A stretch of 54,587 nt of DNA from an uncultured bacterium (GCA_903954065.1 CAJBME010000201.1:1-54587); one strand, 5' to 3'. Positions 24,486 through 33,995 are shown, numbered from the stretch's first letter. Numbers and translations: made by a program. The notes: a model not told the origin generated them from the letters alone.

Positions 24486-26141
24486 ATGAACCAGTCAGGC
24501 CACCTAGACGGCACCATCATCGATGCCGTGCACCGCACAATCTTCACCGGAAGAATCACTTGGACCGAGGGGCGCATCACCTCCATCACGCCGCAGTCAG
24601 GCCCCGACCCCGGCCGATACATCCTTCCGGGATTTATCGATGCCCATGTCCACATCGAAAGCTCGATGCTGACGCCGTATGAATTTGCACGCCAAGCGCT
24701 GATTCACGGCACGGTGGCCACGGTCAGCGACCCTCATGAAATCGCCAACGTCTGCGGGCTGGATGGGGTGCATTACATGCTGGAAAACGCCCGCGATGCG
24801 CGGCTCAAATTCCACTTTGGCGCGCCCTCCTGCGTTCCGGCCACCGGTTTCGAGACCGCGGGAGCCGTTCTGGGAGTGGCCGATCTTGAGACCCTGCTGC
24901 AGCGGAGCGACATCCGGTATCTTTCGGAAATGATGAATTACCCCGGTGTCTTATTTCACGACCCGGTAGTCATGGAAAAACTCGCTCTCGCCCGCAAGTA
25001 TGGGAAACCCGTTGACGGCCATGCCCCCGGACTGACCGGCGACGCCGCCATCGCCTACATCAACGCCGGTATTTCCACCGACCACGAATGTTTCACCTAC
25101 GACGAGGCGCTGCACAAAATCCAACACGGCATGAAAATCCTCATCCGCGAAGGATCCGCCGCACGGAACTTCGAGGTGCTGCATCCGCTCATCTCACAAT
25201 ACCCGGACCTCGTCATGCTCTGCAGTGACGACAAACATCCAGACGAACTCCTCCATGGCCATATCAACACCATGGTCAAACGCGCCTTGATCCTCGGACA
25301 CGACCTGTTCGACGTCCTGCAATGCGCCTGCCTCAACCCGGTGGCCCACTACCAACTGCCTGTCGGCCTGCTGCGCGTCAATGATCCAGCCGACTTTATC
25401 GTCATCGACAACCCTCAGGACATGAACATCCTGGAAACATACGTCAACGGCGAAAAAATGGCCTCCAATGGCACCTGCTCCCTCCCGCCCAAAAATCATC
25501 CAGTCATCAACAACTTCTCGGCCAGCCCGAAATCACCCGACGACTTCCTCCTCCCAGGAAATGGCACTACTGTCAATGTCATCGAAGCCATCGACGGACA
25601 AATCGTCACCAGTCAAAGCGTCGCCGAAACCCGCAACATCGGGGGCTACCTCGAGGCCGATCCCTCTCAAGACATCCTCAAAATCACCGTGGTCAATCGG
25701 TACAACAACGCCAAACCCGCCGTCGCCTTCATCAAAAATTTCAAACTTCAACAGGGCGCCATCGCCTCGACCGTAGCCCACGACTCGCATAACATCATCG
25801 CCGTCGGCACCGACAACGAATCGCTCGCCACTGCCGTCAACGCCCTCATCCAGCACCAAGGCGGTCTGTGCGTGACTACCGCCGGAATGACCCAAGTCCT
25901 GCCACTGCCAGTCGCCGGTCTGATGAGCACCGGCAGCTGCCACGATGTCGGCCACCAATACTCAGCCATCGAGGCCGCCGTCAAAGCCATGGGATGCGAC
26001 CTCCGCGCCCCATTCATGACTCTGTCCTTCATGTCCCTGCTGGTCATTCCACGCCTCAAACTCAGTGACCGCGGGCTGTTTGATGGCACCGCCTTCGCCT
26101 TCACCAGCGTCCAGCCAGAGGGCGAACCCGCCCCGGCCTGA
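24486..26141 (+). CDS. ade: Adenine deaminase
   Basis: A 551-residue amidohydrolase of the bacterial adenine deaminase type, which converts adenine to hypoxanthine in purine salvage. Metal ligands appear in LPGFIDAHVHIESSML, the second-metal region in GKPVDGHAPGL and STDHECFTY, and the catalytic aspartate in MLCSDDKHPDELL. The C-terminal part (TVAHDSHNIIAVGTD, then GGLCVTTAGMTQVLPLPVAGLMS) is the extra domain that distinguishes adenine deaminases from other amidohydrolases. Length is close to the family norm of 550-600. It is the last gene of the plus-strand run and converges with the nitric oxide synthase gene 28 bases away. Confidence 0.92.
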   Translation: MNQSGHLDGTIIDAVHRTIFTGRITWTEGRITSITPQSGPDPGRYILPGFIDAHVHIESSMLTPYEFARQALIHGTVATVSDPHEIANVCGLDGVHYMLENARDARLKFHFGAPSCVPATGFETAGAVLGVADLETLLQRSDIRYLSEMMNYPGVLFHDPVVMEKLALARKYGKPVDGHAPGLTGDAAIAYINAGISTDHECFTYDEALHKIQHGMKILIREGSAARNFEVLHPLISQYPDLVMLCSDDKHPDELLHGHINTMVKRALILGHDLFDVLQCACLNPVAHYQLPVGLLRVNDPADFIVIDNPQDMNILETYVNGEKMASNGTCSLPPKNHPVINNFSASPKSPDDFLLPGNGTTVNVIEAIDGQIVTSQSVAETRNIGGYLEADPSQDILKITVVNRYNNAKPAVAFIKNFKLQQGAIASTVAHDSHNIIAVGTDNESLATAVNALIQHQGGLCVTTAGMTQVLPLPVAGLMSTGSCHDVGHQYSAIEAAVKAMGCDLRAPFMTLSFMSLLVIPRLKLSDRGLFDGTAFAFTSVQPEGEPAPA

Positions 26142-26169
26142 CCCGCACTTGCCGCACCGCCCGCTGGCC

Positions 26170-27273
26170 TCACGACGCCGCAGCCAGCAAAGCGCGCCCG
26201 CGCGCCGTCGCCCACGGCGGCACCTGCAACAGCAGATTTGGCAGCTCCGGGAGCAGCGGGAAATGCCGGTGAAAAGCCGGCGTGCTCGATCCCGCCATGG
26301 GTGGAACGATCCAACTCCAGTCAGCGCTGACCTCGCGACCGCGCTGTTTCTCCAGCTGGCAGAATTGCTCAAATTCCGCCGTCGCCTGATGGTGATCGAC
26401 CAGGCGCACTCCGTCGGCCTCGAATGAATGCAACACGGCCTCGTTGAGCACCAGCAGCGCATGATCGCGCCAGAGATTGCGGGTCTGCCGAATATCCAGC
26501 CCGAGTCCTTCAGCGATGACAGGCAATTGATTATAACGGGCCTCATCCCCGAGATTACGGGACCCGATCTCGGTCCCCATGTACCAGCCGTTAAAGGGGG
26601 CACAGGGATGAGCGGCGGTCCCGGTCGCCAGCATCATGTCTGAAATCACTGGCACCGCATGCCACCGCAACGCCAGTTTCTCCACCCAAGGATAACGCGG
26701 ATGCCGCAACGGCACCTCCAGTACACACTCCGCCGGCAGCGGATACCACCGCAGGTCGGAGCCGTACTGCAATACCAACGGCAGCAGATCAAATCTCCCG
26801 GGCTCTGAGGGAGGACACCAGCCCAGTCGCCTCGCCACCGCCGTCAGCTCGATATTCGCCGGATCACCCAATACCTGCCCACCTCCCAAATCATACCCGG
26901 CATACCGCACCAGCTGGTGATTCCAAATCCGCACTTCGTCCTCCCCCGCCAGCCAGCGGCGAAAAACCGTCATCACCGGCCGGATGCGCCCGCCATTGGT
27001 GGCCAGTCGCAAATGCCCGCACAACGCCTCAAACATGTCATCACACGAAGCCACCGCCTCCGCATCAACGACCTGCAGTGACTTCCAATGCAGCCGCCCC
27101 ACACACCGGGCCGAATGCCGCCAAGCCAAAGCCGCCGCCTCCGCCACCGTCGTCGCCGGCACCACCGCTCCCCCGGCGGCACCCAGCCCGGGTACCCCGT
27201 CAGTCACCACATCCCAGCGACGGAAAAGTCCGCCGGAATCAAATGAACCGTGCACCACAGGACAGGAAAGCAT
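26170..27273 (-). CDS. nos: Bacterial nitric oxide synthase, oxygenase domain
   Basis: A 367-residue protein that matches the haem-thiolate oxygenase core of nitric oxide synthases along its length. The haem cysteine is C57 in ARCVGRLHWKSLQVVD. Next come RIRPVMTVF, VRIWNHQLVRYAGY, DLLPLVLQ, and the substrate pocket APFNGWYMGTEIGSRNL, where E235 should hold the arginine guanidinium. I210 in VPVISDM sits where bacterial enzymes have Ile and mammalian ones Val, a change linked to slower NO release. Pterin-site residues W319 and W321 lie in ADWSWIVPPMAGS. VDHHQA is also conserved. There is no zinc hook, calmodulin site or reductase domain. It turns L-arginine into citrulline and NO when given electrons and a pterin. 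A CysJ-like reductase gene lies 89 bases upstream on the same strand. Bacterial NOS genes have been described in a few phyla. Confidence 0.93.
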   Translation of the reverse strand: MLSCPVVHGSFDSGGLFRRWDVVTDGVPGLGAAGGAVVPATTVAEAAALAWRHSARCVGRLHWKSLQVVDAEAVASCDDMFEALCGHLRLATNGGRIRPVMTVFRRWLAGEDEVRIWNHQLVRYAGYDLGGGQVLGDPANIELTAVARRLGWCPPSEPGRFDLLPLVLQYGSDLRWYPLPAECVLEVPLRHPRYPWVEKLALRWHAVPVISDMMLATGTAAHPCAPFNGWYMGTEIGSRNLGDEARYNQLPVIAEGLGLDIRQTRNLWRDHALLVLNEAVLHSFEADGVRLVDHHQATAEFEQFCQLEKQRGREVSADWSWIVPPMAGSSTPAFHRHFPLLPELPNLLLQVPPWATARGRALLAAAS

Positions 27274-27362
27274 CAGCCATCATCCTGCTCCACATCCGCC
27301 CACCGGCAACCACCATCAGACTGGACGCCGGAAAAGTCCGGTCGCCGTCCCCCCCAGCCCTC

Positions 27363-28511
27363 TTAATACACATCACGACGATAACGCTTGCTCTGCCGCA
27401 AGGCCTCCACATACGCCGCGGCCTGCTCCGCCGACAATCCGCCCTCACTGGCAATGATCTCGTGCAACGCCCGATCGACATCAGCCGCCATCCGGGACGC
27501 ATCACCACACACGTACACAATCGCCCCCTGTTCCAGCCAAGCCCAAATCCCGGCCGCCTCGTTCTTCATCGCATGCTGCACATAAAATTTCTCCGCCTGA
27601 TCACGAGAAAATGCCGTCGTCAGGTTCGTAAGCGATCCATCCGCCAGCGCCGCCTGCCATTCTTCCTCATAGAAAAAGTCGCTGGCCCGATGCTGCTCGC
27701 CAAAAAAGAGCCAAGCCTTGCCCCGAGCCGCCGTCACCCGCCGCTCCTGCACAAAGGCCCGAAAGGGAGCAATCCCAGTGCCCGGCCCCACCATGATAAC
27801 CGGCGTTTCTTCCTCCGGAGCAGGCAGACGAAAACCCTTTCCCGGATTAATAAAACAAGGAATCGCCATCGAGGCATCCAGCCGCTGCGCCAGCCATGTC
27901 GACGCCACTCCTTTACGGTGCCGGCCATGGCTGTCATACTCGACTGTAGCCACCGTCAGATGCACCTGGCGCGGACAGGCCCGCAGGCTGGAGGAAATCG
28001 AATACAACCGGATTTGCAGCTTCTTGAGCAATGGCACCAACTCAGCCGGCGTGAATTTCACCGCCGGATACGCCAGCAACACGTCAATCACTTCGCGACC
28101 CCATAAAAAGTCGGCCAGTTCCTTCTTGCGCTCAGGCTCCATCAAGACCGCCAACTCCGGCGCCGGCGCCCGCTCCGCCACCGCCCGCAATAATTTGTTG
28201 TCGATCGTGGTGATCACACAGTCTCTCAACAGCGCTTCGCGCAACGACGTTTCCACTTTGTCCGCGTTGTGGACACGCTCGTCACCCGTGGCCCCCAACA
28301 GCCCGATCATTTCCGCCACCAAGGCCGGATCGTTCTGGGGCAACACCGCCAACGAATCACCCGGCTCATACGACAATCCCGTGTCGGCCAGATCAATCTC
28401 AAAGTGCCGCGTGTCTTTCTCCGACCCGCCCTTAGTCAGGACTTCCATCCTGGCGAGGCGTGCGAGACAAGGGTTCTTGCGGTTGAAAACAGGTGCAGTG
28501 GTTGAACTCAT
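27363..28511 (-). CDS. CysJ/cytochrome-P450-reductase-type FAD/NADPH reductase without FMN domain
   Basis: From the ATG at 28509-28511 this is a 382-residue ferredoxin-NADP reductase-like protein equal to the C-terminal FAD/NADPH half of CysJ. FAD motifs are RLYSISSS (168-175) and GVAST (201-205). NADPH motifs are GPGTGIAPFRAF (242-253) and YVCGDASRMAADV (333-345). The chain ends in RYRRDVY, whose terminal tyrosine should stack on the flavin, as in CysJ. The connecting helical domain (about 75-160) is present, but the flavodoxin-like FMN domain is absent. The nitric oxide synthase gene follows by 89 bases on the same strand, so it is a strong candidate electron donor for that enzyme, perhaps through a flavodoxin or ferredoxin. 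It could also serve a sulfite or nitrite reductase, but none is encoded nearby. GTG at 28535 is an alternative start. Confidence 0.88.
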   Translation of the reverse strand: MSSTTAPVFNRKNPCLARLARMEVLTKGGSEKDTRHFEIDLADTGLSYEPGDSLAVLPQNDPALVAEMIGLLGATGDERVHNADKVETSLREALLRDCVITTIDNKLLRAVAERAPAPELAVLMEPERKKELADFLWGREVIDVLLAYPAVKFTPAELVPLLKKLQIRLYSISSSLRACPRQVHLTVATVEYDSHGRHRKGVASTWLAQRLDASMAIPCFINPGKGFRLPAPEEETPVIMVGPGTGIAPFRAFVQERRVTAARGKAWLFFGEQHRASDFFYEEEWQAALADGSLTNLTTAFSRDQAEKFYVQHAMKNEAAGIWAWLEQGAIVYVCGDASRMAADVDRALHEIIASEGGLSAEQAAAYVEALRQSKRYRRDVY

Positions 28512-28520
28512 GGCAGTTGT

Positions 28521-28548
28521 TCCATACGTGGCCACCGCCCCGGGTCAA
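28521..28548 (-). promoter_or_regulatory. Possible promoter of the reductase-nitric oxide synthase pair
   Basis: On the minus strand TTGACC (28543-28548) is followed after 16 bases by TATGGA (28521-28526), a weak -10 match. A start near 28514 would make the message almost leaderless at the ATG at 28511. The GTG alternative start lies inside this element, which favours the ATG. Confidence 0.3.
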
Positions 28549-28778
28549 TCCGCGACACAAAATCTCCCCATCCCGAAGTCCCCTCCACGCCAAAAATAGC
28601 CAAAAAAACGCCCATCGCCCCTGCCATCGCCCCGCCCCGCCCCCCGAAACCTGCTCAAACGCCCCCCGCCAGCCGCCACCCCCGTCCAGCGCAAAAAAAT
28701 GGGTCTTTGCAGACAATCGACCATTCTCCCTTGCCCGGAGGGCGCACTCCGGGCTAGGTAACGGCTGGTTTTACACTG

Positions 28779-29678
28779 ATGCCCGCCGCTCCGCCCGCCA
28801 CCACCAGCAAGTCAGCCGTTTTTTTCAAACGGCTGACCAGTACCCTCGGCTTGTGGGCCGTCATTGCCGCGGCCGTCGGAACCGGCAACCCTTGGCTTTT
28901 TTTTGCCATCATCACCGGCTTGGGCGCGCTAGGCATCGTTGAATGGTGCCGCATCATCGGCCCCCCTCTGCGCGGAGGATGGAGCGTCTGGGTCTACCTC
29001 GTCAGCGCCTGCTACGCCGCCGGCGTGCTCTGGCACAGCGTCACCACCCACACCGGCGACCCCGGCATCCCGGAAGCCGCCGCCCTGCCCGTGCTCCTCT
29101 TCGGATTGTTCGCCGGAACCCTCGTGCGCCCGCTCGAAGGACAAACTACCCTGTGGCGCCTCAGCGCCGCCGTCACCGGGTTTGTCTACATCGCCTTCCT
29201 CTTCAGCTTCACCTGGCGCCTCCTCCTCCTCCCCTCATGGGACGGCGCCGGCCCGCTGCCCGGTGTCTTCCACCTCATCTTCGTCATCGCCGTCACCAAA
29301 TTCACCGACATGGGCGCCTACGCCGTCGGAGTGCTCTTCGGCCGTCACAAAATGATCCCCCACATCAGCCCAGGAAAAACCTGGGAAGGACTGGCCGGCG
29401 CCTTCCTCGGCGCCTTCCTCGCCGCTCACGGTATGGTCGCCCTCTTCGGGTCAAAACTCATCTACATCGACCACTTCCACGCCGCCGGATTAGCCGTCTT
29501 CCTCGGCGCCATCACCGTCGTCGCCGACCTCGCCGAATCCGTCGTCAAACGCTGCATGGAAGTCAAAGACTCTGGTCACGTCCTCCCAGGCATCGGCGGC
29601 GCACTCGACCTCATCGATAGCCTGCTCTTCAGCTGCCCCGCCGCCTGGCTGTACTTCAAATGGGTCATGACACCATGA
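28779..29678 (+). CDS. cdsA: Phosphatidate cytidylyltransferase
   Basis: A 299-residue integral membrane enzyme that makes CDP-diacylglycerol from phosphatidate and CTP for phospholipid synthesis. Several membrane segments are visible (for example LWAVIAAAVGTGNPWLFFAIITGLGAL as two adjoining helices, and WLYFKWVM at the end). The CdsA signature lies near the C terminus: ESVVKRCMEVKDSGHVLPG followed by IGGALDLIDS. The usual histidine of PGHGG is isoleucine here (PGIGG), a variation seen in some lineages. Its stop overlaps the ATG of dxr (ATGA, 29675-29678), so the two are co-translated. The canonical neighbour uppS is not upstream. Confidence 0.93.
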   Translation: MPAAPPATTSKSAVFFKRLTSTLGLWAVIAAAVGTGNPWLFFAIITGLGALGIVEWCRIIGPPLRGGWSVWVYLVSACYAAGVLWHSVTTHTGDPGIPEAAALPVLLFGLFAGTLVRPLEGQTTLWRLSAAVTGFVYIAFLFSFTWRLLLLPSWDGAGPLPGVFHLIFVIAVTKFTDMGAYAVGVLFGRHKMIPHISPGKTWEGLAGAFLGAFLAAHGMVALFGSKLIYIDHFHAAGLAVFLGAITVVADLAESVVKRCMEVKDSGHVLPGIGGALDLIDSLLFSCPAAWLYFKWVMTP

Positions 29679-30847
29679 GCACCATCCCCGCCGCCCCCGC
29701 CACGCCCAAACGCGTGGTCATCCTCGGCTCCACCGGCTCGATCGGCACCAGCGCCCTCAAAGTCGCCCGCGACCTGCCCGCCTGGATCAAAATCGTCGGA
29801 CTGGCCGCCGGATCAAATGGATCCGCCCTCGCCCAACAAGCCGCCGAATTCGGCGTCCACCACTTGGCCATCACCAGCGCCCCAGCCGCCGCGGCCATGG
29901 CCCCGCTCGTCCCGCCATCAACCCACCTGTACACCGGCCCCAACGGGTTGGTCGACCTCGTGCGCGAAGCCCAACCCGACCTCGTGCTCGTGGCCATCGT
30001 CGGAACCGCCGGCCTCCGACCCGCCCTCGCCGCCATCGAGGCCGGTTGCGACCTCGCCGTCGCTAGCAAAGAAATCCTCGTCATGGCCGGCGAAATCGTC
30101 ATGGCCCGGGCCCGCGAGAAAAACGTGCACATCCTGCCCGTCGACAGTGAACATAATGCCATTTTCCAATGCCTCGAAGGCCGTGATCCCGCCAGCGTTT
30201 CCCGACTACTGCTGACCGCCAGCGGAGGCCCCTTCCGCACCCTGCCCGCCAGTCAACTGGCCGCCGTGACCGTGGCCCAAGCCCTGAAACATCCCACCTG
30301 GAACATGGGCCCGAAAATCACCATCGATTCCGCCACCCTGTTCAATAAAGGCCTCGAAATGATCGAGGCCCGCTGGCTCTTCGATATCGGCATGTCGCGC
30401 GTCAGCGTGGTCGTCCACCCGCAAAGCATTGTCCACAGCATGGTGGAATTCGTCGACGGCTCCGTGCTGGCCCAACTCAGCCATTCTGACATGTGCTTCC
30501 CCATCCAGTATGCCATCACGTGGCCAGCCCGCACCGCCAGCAGCCTGCGGCCAGTCGACTTCGCCGCCATGGCCCAACTGACTTTTGAGGACCCCCGTTG
30601 CGAGGACTTTCCCGCCCTCGATCTGGCCCGGGCCGCCGGCGAAACGGCCGGCACCCTGCCCGCCGTCCTCAACGCCGCCAATGAAGTCGCCGTCGCCGCG
30701 TTTCTCGAAAACCGGCTCTCATTCCCAGGCATCTGGCGCCTCGTCGAGGAAACCATGAACCGCCACACCAGCCAGTCACAGCCGTCACTCGATGACATCC
30801 TCGACGCCGACACATGGGCCCGCGCCACCGCCAGCGCCCAATTGTAA
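29675..30847 (+). CDS. dxr: 1-deoxy-D-xylulose-5-phosphate reductoisomerase
   Basis: A 390-residue enzyme of the MEP isoprenoid pathway that converts DXP to MEP with NADPH. Visible landmarks are the NADPH motif VVILGSTGSIGTSAL at the start, SKEILVMAGEIV, the metal/substrate motif DSEHNAIFQCLEG, TASGGPF, and KHPTWNMGPKITIDSATLFNKGLEMIEARWLF. The start at 29675 overlaps cdsA by four bases, the common cdsA-dxr arrangement; the usual third gene, rseP, does not follow. Length and motif order are normal. Confidence 0.96.
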   Translation: MSTIPAAPATPKRVVILGSTGSIGTSALKVARDLPAWIKIVGLAAGSNGSALAQQAAEFGVHHLAITSAPAAAAMAPLVPPSTHLYTGPNGLVDLVREAQPDLVLVAIVGTAGLRPALAAIEAGCDLAVASKEILVMAGEIVMARAREKNVHILPVDSEHNAIFQCLEGRDPASVSRLLLTASGGPFRTLPASQLAAVTVAQALKHPTWNMGPKITIDSATLFNKGLEMIEARWLFDIGMSRVSVVVHPQSIVHSMVEFVDGSVLAQLSHSDMCFPIQYAITWPARTASSLRPVDFAAMAQLTFEDPRCEDFPALDLARAAGETAGTLPAVLNAANEVAVAAFLENRLSFPGIWRLVEETMNRHTSQSQPSLDDILDADTWARATASAQL

Positions 30848-31020
30848 TCGCCCGGTCAGACGTCAGTCACCACCTCGCCCAAAAATCAACGGCCCAATGA
30901 AGGGCATCTTGTCACGATTGTCGGGTTGCGACCGGTGACGGATGTGTCATTCATCCCCTCCGCCGCGGCCGATACCCGCCGGGCCATTCCCCGCCCATCC
31001 CCCCGCACCGGATCACCACC

Positions 31021-33003
31021 ATGCTCCCCCCTGAGACGCCCCACATCCCCGACGCCACCACCGACACCGCTCCGTCCAGCCCGCCCGCGGCCGAGGAAAC
31101 ACCGTGGTCCGTCGAGGAAGCCCGCAACCTCTACGGTATCGACCGCTGGGGCGCCGGTTACTTTTCCGTCAATGACGCCGGTGAGGTCTGCGCCGATCTG
31201 GAACCACAGGAAGGCGGCGACATCACCCGCGTCAGCATCGCCGGCCTGATGCGCGATCTGAAAAAAACCCACGCCGATTTGCAAATGCCGCTGCTGTTCC
31301 GCTTCAGCGACATCCTGCACTCACGCATCGAGGAACTCAATGTCTCGTTCCGACGCGCCATCGCTGAACAAAATTATGGTGGCCAGTACCGCGGCGTCTA
31401 CCCCATCAAGGTCAATCAACAACACCAAGTCATCAGCGAAGTAGCCAGCTTCGGACGCGAGTTCCAATACGGCTTCGAGGCCGGCAGCAAACCGGAACTC
31501 CTCGCCGCCTTGGCCTACATGCACGACCCCAAGGCCCTCATCATCTGCAATGGCTACAAAGATCGCGAGTTCATCGACCTCGCCCTCGGCGCCTGCAAAA
31601 TGGGCCTGCAAGTCGTCATCGTCCTCGAAATGCCCGATGAATTGCCCCTGATCATGGAAAGCGCCGCCGCCCTCGGCGTCGAACCACTGCTCGGCGTGCG
31701 CATCCGCCTCTCCGCCAAAAGCGGCGGCCATTGGGCCAATTCCGCCGGCGACCGCAGCCCGTTCGGGTTCTCGTTCCCGCAGCTCATGCGGTTGCTCGAC
31801 GACTTACGGGCCCATGACAAGCTCGACTGGATGCGGCTCCTCCACTTCCACCAAGGGTCGCAAATTCCGAAAATCCAGACCATCCGCCAGAGCGCCATGG
31901 AGGCGGCTCGCGTCTACGTGCAACTCGTAAAGGAAGGCGCTAAAATGGGATTCATCGACCTCGGCGGCGGACTGGCCGTCGACTACGACGGTTCCGGTTC
32001 CAGCTCCAACAGCCGCAACTATGCCCTGCAGGAATACTGCTCGGATATGGTCCAGATGATCGCCCAAGTCTGCGACGAAGCCAAAGTTCCTCACCCGGAT
32101 CTCGTCACCGAATCCGGACGCGCCGTCGCTAGCTACTTCAGCGTGCTCGTCTTTAACATCCTCGGCGTCACTCAGCTCGACCTCAACGGACCGAAAGCAC
32201 TCGCCATTCCAGCCGATGCCAATGTCCAACTCCGCAGCCTGCACGAGGTCATGCTGAACATCGAAACCCTTGGCCCTCAAGAAAGTTATAACGATGCCGT
32301 CTTCTATCGCGACGGCCTGCGCCAAATGTTCTCCCTCGGGGTCATCGGCATCCGCGAGGTGTCGCTCGGTGAAGAAATTTTCTGGCAAATCATGACCCGC
32401 GTCTCCACCAAGACCAAGTCCATGAAAGAACCTCCGCAGGCGCTGCGCGAAATTCGCAACTCCCTCGCCGACTTCTATTACGGAAATTTCTCCATCTTCC
32501 AATCGCTGCCCGATTCATGGGCCATCGATCAGTTGTTTCCAGTCATGCCCATGCACCGGCTCGACGAATCTCCCACCCGGGAAGCCGTCATCAGCGATCT
32601 GACCTGCGACTGCGATGGCGTGCTGGAACACTTCACCGGCAAGGAACGCGACAAGGTGCTGCCCGTGCACGAATTGCGCGAAAACGATGACTACCTGCTC
32701 GGGGTCTTTCTGGTCGGCGCCTATCAAGAATCACTCGGAGGCCTGCACAATCTTTTTGGCGATACCAATGTGGTCTCGGTCAAAATGGAAAACGGCGAGC
32801 CGAAATGCGAAGTCCACTATCGTGGGGACACGGTGGGAGAGGTCCTCAGTTACATGGAATACACCCCGGCCGCCCTCGTCGAACGCTTCACCATGTTCGC
32901 CGAACGCGCCCAAGCCGAGGGCCGCATCACCGCCATGGAAAAACGCCGACTGATCGATGGCTATCGCAATGGCATGGAAGGGTATACCTACTTCGAATCA
33001 TAG
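31021..33003 (+). CDS. speA: Biosynthetic arginine decarboxylase
   Basis: A 660-residue PLP enzyme of the SpeA family that converts L-arginine to agmatine, the first step of an arginine route to putrescine. The PLP lysine is in YRGVYPIKVNQQHQV. LLHFHQGSQIPKI, IDLGGGLAVDYDGS, LVTESGRAVAS and DLTCDCDG are typical and in order. A short Pro/Ala-rich N-terminal extension of about 25 residues precedes the conserved start WSVEEARNLYGIDRWGAGYF. It stands alone between dxr and proC. It would compete with the nitric oxide synthase, encoded about 4 kb away, for the same arginine pool. Confidence 0.96.
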   Translation: MLPPETPHIPDATTDTAPSSPPAAEETPWSVEEARNLYGIDRWGAGYFSVNDAGEVCADLEPQEGGDITRVSIAGLMRDLKKTHADLQMPLLFRFSDILHSRIEELNVSFRRAIAEQNYGGQYRGVYPIKVNQQHQVISEVASFGREFQYGFEAGSKPELLAALAYMHDPKALIICNGYKDREFIDLALGACKMGLQVVIVLEMPDELPLIMESAAALGVEPLLGVRIRLSAKSGGHWANSAGDRSPFGFSFPQLMRLLDDLRAHDKLDWMRLLHFHQGSQIPKIQTIRQSAMEAARVYVQLVKEGAKMGFIDLGGGLAVDYDGSGSSSNSRNYALQEYCSDMVQMIAQVCDEAKVPHPDLVTESGRAVASYFSVLVFNILGVTQLDLNGPKALAIPADANVQLRSLHEVMLNIETLGPQESYNDAVFYRDGLRQMFSLGVIGIREVSLGEEIFWQIMTRVSTKTKSMKEPPQALREIRNSLADFYYGNFSIFQSLPDSWAIDQLFPVMPMHRLDESPTREAVISDLTCDCDGVLEHFTGKERDKVLPVHELRENDDYLLGVFLVGAYQESLGGLHNLFGDTNVVSVKMENGEPKCEVHYRGDTVGEVLSYMEYTPAALVERFTMFAERAQAEGRITAMEKRRLIDGYRNGMEGYTYFES

Positions 33004-33194
33004 CCCGCGCCGCCCCCTCCTGCCGCCACGCTGACATCACTTCACTTCGCGAAACCCATCGGTGGCTTCGCGGAATAATGAATCGGGAACCGTCACATTC
33101 TCCTCCAGAAGCGTGAAGTAATCGCCACCCACTCAAGCAATCGTCCGCTTTTCTGCTGGCGCGCCCCGCCCCAACGCTGCTACATGAAAGGATT

Positions 33195-33995
33195 ATGAAG
33201 ATCGGCCTCATCGGATGTGGAAAAATGGGAACCGCCCTGATCAAGGGTATCCTCGCGAAAAAACTCTGCCGCCCAGCAGACATCATCGCACGCGACGCCA
33301 TGCCTAAAGCCGTCGAAGCCTTTCGCAAATCCGTCCCCGGCTGCAAAGTCGCTCAAAACGGACTGGAAGTCGCCGATGCTGCCGATGTCGTGCTCGTTTG
33401 CGTCAAACCAGGGGACACCGTGCCCGTCATGGCCGCCCTCGCCCCAGGCAAAAGCGCGCCCCTCCTCATCTCCATCGCCGCCGGCGTGAAATTGGATGCC
33501 CTCGAACGCGCCGCCGGTCCGCGCCACCGCGTCATCCGCGTCATGCCCAACACCCCAGCCATGGTCGGTCAAGGCGCCTCCGCCTACGCCCCAGGCCAAC
33601 ACGCCACCAGCAAAGACGCCGCCCTCACCGAAAAACTCCTCGGCGCCGTCGGCACCGTCGTTCGCGTCTCGGAAAAACACCTCGACGCCGTGACCGGCCT
33701 CAGCGGCAGCGGACCAGCTTACATCTACACCGTCATCGAAGCCCTCGCCGACGGCGGCGTGCTCGCCGGCCTGCCCCGCGAAACCGCCCTCCAGCTCGCC
33801 ACCCAAACGGTCATCGGCGCCGCCGAAATGGTCGTCGCCACCGGCCTCCACCCCGCCGTCCTCCGCGACATGGTCACCAGCCCAGGAGGCACCACCATCG
33901 CCGGCCTCGCCGTCCTCGAGAAAAACGGTCTTCGCTCGTCCCTCATGGAAGCCGTCCGCGCCGCCACCGCCCGCAGCATCGAACTCGGCCAATAA
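33195..33995 (+). CDS. proC: Pyrroline-5-carboxylate reductase
   Basis: A 266-residue enzyme that reduces pyrroline-5-carboxylate to L-proline with NAD(P)H. The N terminus IGLIGCGKMGTALIKGIL is the nucleotide-binding motif; VCVKPGD and RVMPNTPAMVGQGASAY follow; the C-terminal dimer domain has VTGLSGSGPAYIYTVIEAL and DMVTSPGGTTIAGL. Length fits the family. A good ribosome-binding site (AAAGGA) precedes the ATG. It follows speA by 191 bases. Confidence 0.95.
   Translation: MKIGLIGCGKMGTALIKGILAKKLCRPADIIARDAMPKAVEAFRKSVPGCKVAQNGLEVADAADVVLVCVKPGDTVPVMAALAPGKSAPLLISIAAGVKLDALERAAGPRHRVIRVMPNTPAMVGQGASAYAPGQHATSKDAALTEKLLGAVGTVVRVSEKHLDAVTGLSGSGPAYIYTVIEALADGGVLAGLPRETALQLATQTVIGAAEMVVATGLHPAVLRDMVTSPGGTTIAGLAVLEKNGLRSSLMEAVRAATARSIELGQ

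Noticed and set aside
27078..28106. 342-codon frame on the plus strand opposite nos and the reductase
   Set aside because: Composition dominated by Pro, Arg and His, no domain features, and it runs antisense to two genes with unmistakable motifs.
27363..28511. Annotation as sulfite reductase flavoprotein CysJ
   Set aside because: The FMN flavodoxin domain is missing and no CysI-like gene is nearby; only the FAD/NADPH half matches.
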